From NCBI GenBank assembly GCA_030039995.1, contig JASHUL010000212.1:1-5371 (forward strand): a stretch of DNA of 5,371 bases, read 5' to 3'. A program made the translations under genes and the position numbers. The notes under the pieces were generated by a model, which ran no database searches, was not told the DNA's origin, and saw only the letters and a program-made list of their open reading frames with translations. Source of the DNA: Thermoplasmata archaeon (GTDB lineage: Archaea > Thermoplasmatota > Thermoplasmata > Lutacidiplasmatales > UBA184). Shown here one piece after another: positions 1 to 4,292 of the stretch (positions within the stretch are counted from its first letter, which is position 1; each line of letters begins with the position of its first letter).

Positions 1-822
1 ATGCCGTAGCGTCTTCGCGTCGAGGACGAGCCGCCGACCCGCCGCCCCGCGCTCCGCGCGGAGCAAATGGGGCAAGAGCTTCGGTTGCGCGACCTTGAGA
101 TACGCGACGAGCCGCCGGTCGGCATCGTCGACCAGCGCCTCGGGCGCGGCGCCCGACCGGCCCGACTCCGGGACCTCGCCGACGGCGACCGGCGACGGCG
201 CGGGTTCGACGCGTGCGGCGGGGAATTCGCGACGGACCGCGGCGAGCAAACCGGCACCGGCGCCGGGCGCTCCCTCGGCCGTGAGCAACTCCCGCGGCTG
301 GAACGGCGCGACGGCCGAGAGCAGCCCCTCGACGCCCGGACCGTCGCCGAGGCCGTGGAACCACTCGCCGGTCGTGATGTCAACGACCGAGTAGGCGCCC
401 GGCCCCCGCGTCCCCAGGACGACACAGGCGAGAAAGCTGTGGTCGGGGCCGCCGAGGATCCGCTCCTCGACCACGGTCCCGGGACTCAGGACCCGGGTGA
501 CCTCCCGGCGCACGAGGCCTTTCGCTACGCGGGGATCTTCGACCTGGTCACAGACCGCGACCTTGTACCCCTTCCGCACCAACCGACCGAGGTACGTCTC
601 GACCGCGTGGTGCGGGACCCCCGCCATCGGGGTCCGTTCTCCGCTGGCATCGGGCGCCCGCGCGGTGAGCACAATGTCGAGCTCGCGGGAGAGCAGTCGC
701 GCGTCGTCGCCGAACGTCTCGTAGAAATCGCCGACCCGGAAGAGGACGAGATGGCCCGGAAATCGGGCCTTGACGCCCTCGTACTGCTCGAGCAACGGCG
801 TCGAGCCGCCCGCGGCCGCCAT
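1..822 (-). CDS. mutS: DNA mismatch repair protein MutS, N-terminal part (gene runs off the left edge)
   Basis: MutS recognises mismatches and small loops in duplex DNA and starts mismatch repair with MutL. The 274 visible codons give the mismatch-binding domain I (about residues 8-120), the connector domain II (about 128-245) and the start of the core domain. The Phe-X-Glu mismatch wedge is clear as F33-Y34-E35 in the context RVGDFYETFGDDA. Further family marks are TPMAGVPHHAVETYL (64-78), a CDQVEDP segment (91-97) and TRVLSPGTVVEE (109-120). ATG at 822 is the chosen start, because it lies a few residues before the conserved LLEQY and has a good TATA box 27-32 bases upstream with no room for a longer leader, so the mRNA is probably leaderless. 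The frame is open to base 1, so the ATPase domain is outside the window. The sequence resembles bacterial-type MutS1. That family is patchy in archaea and is usually explained by transfer from bacteria, which is inference here. Confidence 0.95.
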   Translation of the reverse strand, partial: MAAAGGSTPLLEQYEGVKARFPGHLVLFRVGDFYETFGDDARLLSRELDIVLTARAPDASGERTPMAGVPHHAVETYLGRLVRKGYKVAVCDQVEDPRVAKGLVRREVTRVLSPGTVVEERILGGPDHSFLACVVLGTRGPGAYSVVDITTGEWFHGLGDGPGVEGLLSAVAPFQPRELLTAEGAPGAGAGLLAAVRREFPAARVEPAPSPVAVGEVPESGRSGAAPEALVDDADRRLVAYLKVAQPKLLPHLLRAERGAAGRRLVLDAKTLRH

Positions 823-848
823 CGGAGGCCCGCGGAGCCGGAGTCGGG

Positions 849-855
849 ATATAAT
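849..855 (-). promoter_or_regulatory. TATA box of mutS inside a small inverted repeat
   Basis: An AT-only heptamer stands alone in GC-rich DNA and reads ATTATAT on the minus strand, about 27-33 bases before the mutS ATG. This is the archaeal TATA distance for a leaderless transcript. It lies within an inverted repeat with 6-base arms, CGGGAT at 845-850 and ATCCCG at 854-859, separated by 3 bases. The dyad could be an operator, or chance around the box. Confidence 0.6.
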
Positions 856-872
856 CCCGGCTTCGACCCGAG

Positions 873-956
873 CGCTGAGGGGGAGATTTGAACTCCCGTG
901 GCGGAACCGCCACCAGCTTTCAAGGCTGGCGCCTTGCCGGGCTAGGCTACCTCAGC
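873..956 (-). tRNA. tRNA-Ser, anticodon UGA
   Basis: The minus strand folds into a complete 84-base class II tRNA. The acceptor stem GCTGAGG/CCTCAGC is perfect (950-956 with 874-880) and the discriminator is G73, as usual for serine tRNAs. U8 and A9 are followed by a D-arm with stem GCC/GGC. The anticodon stem CCAGC/GCTGG encloses the loop CTTGAAA, with anticodon UGA at 922-920. A 15-base variable arm (898-912) forms a strong GC hairpin. The T-arm GGGAG-TTCAAAT-CTCCC is perfect. CCA is not encoded and there is no intron. The long variable arm and G73 make serine secure. It decodes UCN codons, mainly UCA. Confidence 0.97.
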
Positions 957-983
957 GCACCGGCCCCGAGCGGTCGCTCCGCG

Positions 984-990
984 AATAAAT
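984..990 (-). promoter_or_regulatory. TATA box of tRNA-Ser
   Basis: The AT run ATTTATT on the minus strand lies 28-34 bases upstream of the tRNA-Ser 5' end, flanked on both sides by GC-rich sequence. This is the expected spacing for an archaeal tRNA promoter. It suggests that tRNA-Ser has its own promoter and is not only read through from tRNA-Gly. Confidence 0.6.
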
Positions 991-1024
991 CCTCGCTCGC
1001 GTCCGAGCCCGGGACGGCGGGGGG

Positions 1025-1125
1025 TGCAGGTGCCGGGAGATCCGCGACGGACCGGTGGGGTCCGTCGATTCGAACCCGGGTGGTCAGCTTGGAGGGCTGA
1101 CATCCTACCACTAGATTACACCTGC
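1025..1125 (-). tRNA. tRNA-Gly, anticodon UCC, with a 30-base intron in the T-loop
   Basis: On the minus strand the acceptor stem GCAGGTG/CACCTGC is perfect (1119-1125 with 1026-1032), with discriminator A73 at 1025. U8 and A9, the D-arm ATC/GAT with TAGTGGTAG as loop, and the anticodon stem TCAGC/GCTGA with loop CCTCCAA follow. The anticodon UCC is at 1093-1091. The variable region is 4 bases. The T-arm is interrupted: CCGGG and TTCGAA are followed by 30 extra bases before T60 and the closing CCCGG (1033-1037). Removing them leaves a normal 71-base tRNA with T-loop TTCGAAT. CCA is not encoded. Base 33 is C where U is nearly universal. All stems pair, so this is a functional gene and not a pseudogene. 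It lies 40 bases downstream of cgi121 on the same strand and may be cotranscribed, because no convincing TATA box stands at the usual distance. Confidence 0.93.
1039..1068 (-). other. tRNA-Gly intron at position 59/60 with a full bulge-helix-bulge motif
   Basis: Three cut registers would give the same mature tRNA, but only removal of 1039-1068 makes a canonical motif for the archaeal splicing endonuclease. In that register the outer helix is the T-stem CCGGG/CCCGG, the central 4-pair helix is TTCG/CGGA (one G-U pair), the two 3-base bulges are AA|T and TC|T with the cut after the second base, and the inner helix is 9 perfect pairs, CGACGGACC/GGTCCGTCG, closed by a CCACC loop. The position is non-canonical, since most archaeal introns lie at 37/38. 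Confidence 0.9.
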
Positions 1126-1129
1126 ACGG

Positions 1130-1147
1130 CCGTCCGCGGGCGGACGG
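1130..1147 (-). other. GC hairpin between cgi121 and tRNA-Gly
   Basis: An inverted repeat with 7-base arms, CCGTCCG and CGGACGG, and a 4-base loop begins 4 bases upstream of the tRNA-Gly 5' end. No T-run follows it in either direction, so it does not look like a terminator. In a joint cgi121-tRNA transcript it could fold as a processing or stability element in the tRNA leader. In DNA this GC-rich it may also be chance. Confidence 0.35.
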
Positions 1148-1165
1148 GAGGACCGTTCGCCCGGG

Positions 1166-1732
1166 TTAACCCTTTTTGGTCGGAGCGCGACCCGCCGGCG
1201 GGCTGAGCTCGACCATCGCCACGCGCTCGAGAACGAGACCCTCCCACGCGCCGGTCGGCACGGTCGTGCGCTCCGCCGCCGTGATCCCGAGGCGCTCGAG
1301 CGTGCCGACGGTCGGAGGGCGCGGGTACACGTCGTCGGCCGGGACGAGGTCGAACCGGGCGAGCAGCGACGCGGGATCGAGCGGCTTCTCGGCGACGAGC
1401 ACGAACTCCTCGGTGCCGGCCGACACTCCGACCTTGGCGAGGGCCCGCGGCAACTGATCGTCGCCGGCGACGAAGAGGGCGAGCTCGGCGCCTCGGTCCC
1501 GAAGCCGGGCCTCCCCCCGGCCGCGCGCCCGGCCGAGATGGGCCCAGGCCGAGAACAGGTGGCGCTCGCCCGCGATGGCGCCGGCGTCGAACAGGGCGAC
1601 GAGACCACCCGACTCCGCCGCGAGCGCTCGCAGCGTCGCCACGATCGACCCGACGCTCGGGACGCCCGGGGCGCTCCGGCGGGCTCCGACCGCTCGGAGG
1701 GTCCGGTCCTCGGGCGGCGGCAGCGGCGGCAT
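1166..1732 (-). CDS. cgi121: KEOPS complex subunit Cgi121
   Basis: Cgi121 is the KEOPS subunit that binds Bud32 and helps recruit tRNA, through its 3' end, for t6A37 synthesis by Kae1. The 188-residue product shows the family layout: an opening strand (RTLRAVGAR, 10-18), a helix and the conserved FDAGAIAGERHLFSAW block (48-63, typical pattern FDA..VAG..HL.SA), then ELALFVAGDDQLPRALAKVG (83-102; family pattern LLY.SG.RQI..A...G), and near the C-terminus GLVLERVAMVEL (165-176), matching the usual LVLEKIALLDL. It is somewhat longer than the usual 150 or so residues, mainly through a proline-rich N-terminus (PPLPPPE) and a C-terminal tail ending in KKG. The ATG at 1732 lies 9 bases after the metallo-beta-lactamase stop, so the two are probably cotranscribed. 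A GGGAG lies 12 bases upstream, rather far for a ribosome site. A slightly later start is possible. Other KEOPS genes are not in the window. Confidence 0.85.
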   Translation of the reverse strand: MPPLPPPEDRTLRAVGARRSAPGVPSVGSIVATLRALAAESGGLVALFDAGAIAGERHLFSAWAHLGRARGRGEARLRDRGAELALFVAGDDQLPRALAKVGVSAGTEEFVLVAEKPLDPASLLARFDLVPADDVYPRPPTVGTLERLGITAAERTTVPTGAWEGLVLERVAMVELSPPAGRAPTKKG

Positions 1733-1741
1733 CGCGGAGTG

Positions 1742-2353
1742 CTACTCCCGCAAGAACTCGAGGAACTCCTCGCGCGTGCGCGGCGCGAGGGTGTAGTTCT
1801 CCCGTTTCTCCCGCCCGATCGTCGAGGTCGGCGTCGGCCCGTAGTCGTGACCGGGGAGCACGACGAGCGCGTCGTCCAGCGCGAGGACCCGACGGTGGAG
1901 GCTGTCGTACATCTCCGACGGGTCGCCGCCGGGTAGGTCGGTCCGGCCGCACTCCCCGACGAACAGCGTGTCGCCGGTCGCGACGTTCCCGTGGAACAGG
2001 TAGAGCACGCTGTCCTTCGTGTGGCCCGGCGTATGGACCACTTCGAAGTGCAGACGCCCGGCGGCGAACGCGTCCCCGTCGTCGACCGAGACGTCCTGGT
2101 GGAGGGGCGCGACCCTATGGGCGACGACCTTCGCTCCCGTCCGGTCCCGGACGTCCTGATTGCCGGCGACGTGGTCGCGATGGCTGTGGGTGTTGAGGAT
2201 GTAGCGAACGCGCACCGACTTCGCGTCGATCGCCTCGAGGACCGGGTCGATGCCGAACGACGGGTCGATCACCACCCCATCGCCGCCCTCCTCGTCCGCC
2301 ACGAGATAGGTGAAGTTCAGGTACGGGCCGACGCGGTACTGGTCGAGCAGCAC
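1742..2353 (-). CDS. MBL-fold metallo-hydrolase, persulfide dioxygenase (ETHE1)/glyoxalase II-like
   Basis: This 203-residue metallo-beta-lactamase-fold enzyme has the complete metal site: THSHRDH gives H56, H58, D60 and H61, HTPGHT gives H111, GDTLF gives D128 and LPGHDYG gives H169. The GECGRTDLPGGDPSEMYDSLH stretch after D128 (133-153) is typical of the ETHE1-like branch, whose members use one iron to oxidise glutathione persulfide or related persulfides. Glyoxalase II is a close relative but usually has a longer C-terminal substrate domain, which is missing here. No rhodanese domain is fused. The substrate cannot be read from the sequence, and a low-molecular-weight thiol persulfide is a guess. 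The start is GTG at 2353, because the family begins close to the FTYLV strand and an AT box lies just upstream. The protein has no signal peptide and is likely cytoplasmic. The gene is followed after 9 bases by cgi121, with no evident functional link. Confidence 0.88.
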   Translation of the reverse strand: MLLDQYRVGPYLNFTYLVADEEGGDGVVIDPSFGIDPVLEAIDAKSVRVRYILNTHSHRDHVAGNQDVRDRTGAKVVAHRVAPLHQDVSVDDGDAFAAGRLHFEVVHTPGHTKDSVLYLFHGNVATGDTLFVGECGRTDLPGGDPSEMYDSLHRRVLALDDALVVLPGHDYGPTPTSTIGREKRENYTLAPRTREEFLEFLRE

Positions 2354-2373
2354 GTCGTCGCCGAGCGGCGTTC

Positions 2374-2380
2374 TGTATTT
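2374..2380 (-). promoter_or_regulatory. Possible TATA box of the MBL-fold gene
   Basis: The minus strand reads AAATACA 21-27 bases before the GTG start, in the 46-base gap after the preceding gene. It is the only AT-rich stretch there. The spacing supports a leaderless transcript starting at or near the GTG, so the MBL gene and cgi121 may have a promoter of their own as well as readthrough from the 303-residue gene. Confidence 0.45.
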
Positions 2381-2399
2381 GACGGTGGAGGCGGCCGGC

Positions 2400-3311
2400 T
2401 CAGCCCGCCGGGGCTTCCGGGGTCGCGCGACGTCCGGTGACCGCGTCGAGGACCACCCGGCCCTCGGACCCTTCCGCGTACCAGAACGGTACGTAGAGGA
2501 GCGACATCGGCCCCAACCGCAGGTCGTCGGCCGACGGGAGGATGCGCCGGGTCTCGATCACCAGCGCTCCCTGGTGCTGTTCGGTGTGCTCCACGTCGAC
2601 CGTATGATGGCGACGGACGGCGTCGGTCGCGATCGCGACCGCCTGGCTCTCCCCGACCTGGGGGGTGAGCTGCTGGTGCGGCTCGGCGAGGTCGTGGACG
2701 AGCTCGCGGTCGCCCTCGTCCCAGACCTCCGCCCGGCGGCTGACGGCGTTGACCGCGACCAGCCGATGGAGCACGACCCCGGGCGCGCCGTGGGGCGCGG
2801 ACGGGCGCACGCGGTACGGCGCGACGTAGAACGGAACGAGTCGAAGGGTGTACCGGGGCGCGTCGACGCCCGCGAGGCTCTCGGCTTCGGCCCGCCCGAT
2901 GCGCGGCCGGACGATGCGGGCCCCGTCCGGAAGGACGGCGAGGGGCGGGAACAGGGCCGCGTCGTCCGTCATCAACGCCGGTTCCGGGCCCGGGGCCGTC
3001 GGGGACGGTAGCAGCAGCTCGGCGAGGGCGGCACCCAGCGTCGACGGGTCGAGCACCTCGATCCCGCGGTCCGCGGCCTGCTCGCGGGCCGATGCGCCCG
3101 GGTCGTCGTCGTAGACGATCGTCCGGTGAACGGAGTCGGTCGGGAACCATCGGTCGAGGTCCGCCGGGGCTCGGGTTGCGGAGGCGATCGCGACCGCCCG
3201 ACGGTCCTTCGCCCGGACTCCGACCACCGCGTCGGCCCGGTGGTCGATGCGATAGCCGGCGGCTTCGAGCAGGCGGCCGAGGACCGACGACGTGGGCGCG
3301 GCGCGGACCAT
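2400..3311 (-). CDS. Archaeal protein of unknown function with two related beta-rich modules
   Basis: I do not recognise this 303-residue protein. The N-terminal part (about 8-102) alternates helices and strands, with LGRLLEAAGYRID, then DAVVGVRAKDRRAVAIASA, TIVYDD and GIEVLDP. This order resembles a restriction-endonuclease-like or Rossmann-like fold, but the expected E-X-K catalytic residues are not evident, so nuclease activity should not be assumed. A Pro/Ala-rich linker (102-125) follows. The C-terminal half carries two similar units: LRLVPFYVAPYRVR (156-169) followed by VAVNAVSRR (185-193), and LLYVPFWYAEG (271-281) followed by VVLDAVTGRR (286-295). It has no membrane segment, signal peptide or cysteine cluster. 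The reading frame is open throughout and its codons end in G or C like its neighbours. The ATG at 3311 has an AT box at the leaderless distance. It is the first gene of the leftward group and lies 46 bases before the MBL gene. Confidence 0.8.
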   Translation of the reverse strand: MVRAAPTSSVLGRLLEAAGYRIDHRADAVVGVRAKDRRAVAIASATRAPADLDRWFPTDSVHRTIVYDDDPGASAREQAADRGIEVLDPSTLGAALAELLLPSPTAPGPEPALMTDDAALFPPLAVLPDGARIVRPRIGRAEAESLAGVDAPRYTLRLVPFYVAPYRVRPSAPHGAPGVVLHRLVAVNAVSRRAEVWDEGDRELVHDLAEPHQQLTPQVGESQAVAIATDAVRRHHTVDVEHTEQHQGALVIETRRILPSADDLRLGPMSLLYVPFWYAEGSEGRVVLDAVTGRRATPEAPAG

Positions 3312-3333
3312 CGCGAGAAACTCGAGGGCGGGG

Positions 3334-3341
3334 GATATCTT
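3334..3341 (-). promoter_or_regulatory. TATA-like box of the 303-residue protein gene
   Basis: The minus strand reads AAGATATC 23-30 bases before the ATG at 3311, in an otherwise GC-rich divergent region. The distance fits an archaeal promoter giving a leaderless mRNA, and no Shine-Dalgarno site precedes the ATG. Confidence 0.5.
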
Positions 3342-3375
3342 CGTTCCGTTCCTCGCGCAGTCCCCGGCCGCCCGA

Positions 3376-3383
3376 TTGATATC
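3376..3383 (+). promoter_or_regulatory. TATA-like box of the DUF72 gene
   Basis: TTGATATC lies 35-42 bases before the ATG at 3418. Transcription would start near 3405, just ahead of the GGGAG ribosome site at 3406-3410, giving a very short leader. The box shares its GATATC core with the box facing the other way at 3334-3339. Confidence 0.45.
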
Positions 3384-3405
3384 GGAGGCCGATGTCGGCC
3401 CTTCC

Positions 3406-3410
3406 GGGAG
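3406..3410 (+). promoter_or_regulatory. Ribosome binding site GGGAG that decides the DUF72 start
   Basis: GGGAG stands 7 bases before the ATG at 3418. It supports this ATG over the upstream in-frame ATG at 3292, which lies inside the opposite gene and has no family-like residues after it. Confidence 0.5.
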
Positions 3411-3417
3411 CCTCCTG

Positions 3418-4263
3418 ATGGCGGAGTTCTGGCTCGGCTGCTCGGGATGGGCGTACGACGACTGGGTCGGGCCGTTCTATCCTCCCGGTACGCCCCCCGG
3501 GGAGTTCCTCGAGCGGTACGCCCGGGTCTTCCGGACCGTAGAGGTCGACTCGAGTTTCTACCGCTCACCGACCCCGTTCCTCGTGCGCCGGTGGGCCGAG
3601 CGGACCCCGGACGGGTTCCGCTTCGCACTGAAAGTGCCCCGGGACGTCACGCACGAGGCGGACGACGCCCAGGGGTCGGCGGTGCTGGCGTCGTTCCTCG
3701 CAAGCCTGGCGCCGCTCCGCTCGCGGGGGAAGTTGGGACCGATCGTGCTCCAGTTTCCCGCCTCGTTCCGCGCCCCGGCCGGCGTCGCGAAGCTCGAGCG
3801 GCTGCTCGAAGAGGTCCCCCGGGAGTACGACCTCGGCGTCGAGCTCCGGCACGGCTCGTGGTGGACCCCCGGGACCAAAGCGGTGCTGGCGGAGCGCCGC
3901 GCCGCGCTGGTCTGGTCCGTCGTCCCGGGTACCGAGCCGCCGCCCTGGGTGACCGGCGAGTTCGTCTACTGTCGGCTCGTGGGCGACCGCGCGTTGACTC
4001 GGTTCGACCGGCTCCAGCGGGATCGGCGGGCCGACCTCGAGCGCATGAAGGCGCGTTTCGCCGACGAGGCGCGCTCGGTCGGTTCGATCTACGGCTACTC
4101 CAACAATCACTTCATGGGATTCGGACCGGCCACCGTCGGGGTACTGGCCGAAACGCTGGGCCTCCCCGTGCCGGACCTATCCCTCGCGTCCCGGGCGCCG
4201 GGGCAACGGACGCTCGGCGAGCCGGACGCGCCCGACGGGACGCAACGAACGGAACGCTTTTAG
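3418..4263 (+). CDS. DUF72 (YecE-like) TIM-barrel protein
   Basis: The 281-residue product belongs to the DUF72/YecE family (PF01904), a widespread TIM-barrel family of unknown biochemical role. The family marks are in order: the N-terminal LGCSGWAYDDWVGPFYP, the ERYARVFRTVEVDSSFYRSP block, RWAERTPDGFRFALKVPRDVTHE, LGPIVLQFPASF, LGVELRHGSWW, and near the end YGYSNNHFMGFGP, equivalent to the conserved Y.NNH..G segment of the barrel. The length is normal for the family. Starting at 3418 puts the first barrel strand at once after MAEF. The long forward extension to 3292 would overlap the opposite gene and adds nothing conserved. The C-terminal tail after the barrel (LASRAPGQ to the end) is polar and probably disordered. 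The VAT gene begins 29 bases downstream, so cotranscription is possible. I cannot assign a substrate. Confidence 0.93.
   Translation: MAEFWLGCSGWAYDDWVGPFYPPGTPPGEFLERYARVFRTVEVDSSFYRSPTPFLVRRWAERTPDGFRFALKVPRDVTHEADDAQGSAVLASFLASLAPLRSRGKLGPIVLQFPASFRAPAGVAKLERLLEEVPREYDLGVELRHGSWWTPGTKAVLAERRAALVWSVVPGTEPPPWVTGEFVYCRLVGDRALTRFDRLQRDRRADLERMKARFADEARSVGSIYGYSNNHFMGFGPATVGVLAETLGLPVPDLSLASRAPGQRTLGEPDAPDGTQRTERF
4257..4262 (+). promoter_or_regulatory. Possible TATA box of the VAT gene, overlapping the DUF72 stop
   Basis: CTTTTA lies 31-36 bases before the ATG at 4293 and overlaps the last codon and stop of DUF72. It is the only AT run at a suitable distance. A second AT stretch, AATATC at 4280-4285, is too close to the ATG to be a TATA box. 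There is no Shine-Dalgarno site before the ATG, which favours a short or absent leader. Confidence 0.35.
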
Positions 4264-4292
4264 TCCGCGTCCGGGTCCAATATCGTTCGGCG

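Noticed and set aside
67..891. Long forward reading frame opposite mutS
   Set aside because: The product is Arg/Gly/Asp-rich with no recognisable domain, and it is the mirror of a clear MutS frame. GC-rich codons leave few stops on the opposite strand.
1025..1125. tRNA-Gly as a broken pseudogene because of the interrupted T-arm
   Set aside because: All stems pair perfectly and the inserted 30 bases form an exact bulge-helix-bulge, so a spliced intron explains it better.
1166..1732. Functional link between Cgi121 and the adjacent tRNAs
   Set aside because: KEOPS makes t6A in tRNAs that read ANN codons. tRNA-Ser(UGA) and tRNA-Gly(UCC) read UCN and GGN codons, so the proximity is probably only positional.
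1116..1952. Long minus-strand frame across cgi121 and the MBL gene
   Set aside because: It is an Arg/Pro-rich translation in the wrong frame of two well-supported genes, and it also runs into the tRNA-Gly gene.
2400..3311. Calling the 303-residue protein a restriction endonuclease
   Set aside because: The N-terminal fold pattern is suggestive, but the E-X-K type catalytic residues are not visible and there are no methyltransferase or defence genes nearby.
3292..3417. In-frame upstream extension of the DUF72 protein
   Set aside because: It would overlap the start of the opposite gene, covers both promoter boxes, and adds residues unlike the family. The ATG at 3418 has a GGGAG site.
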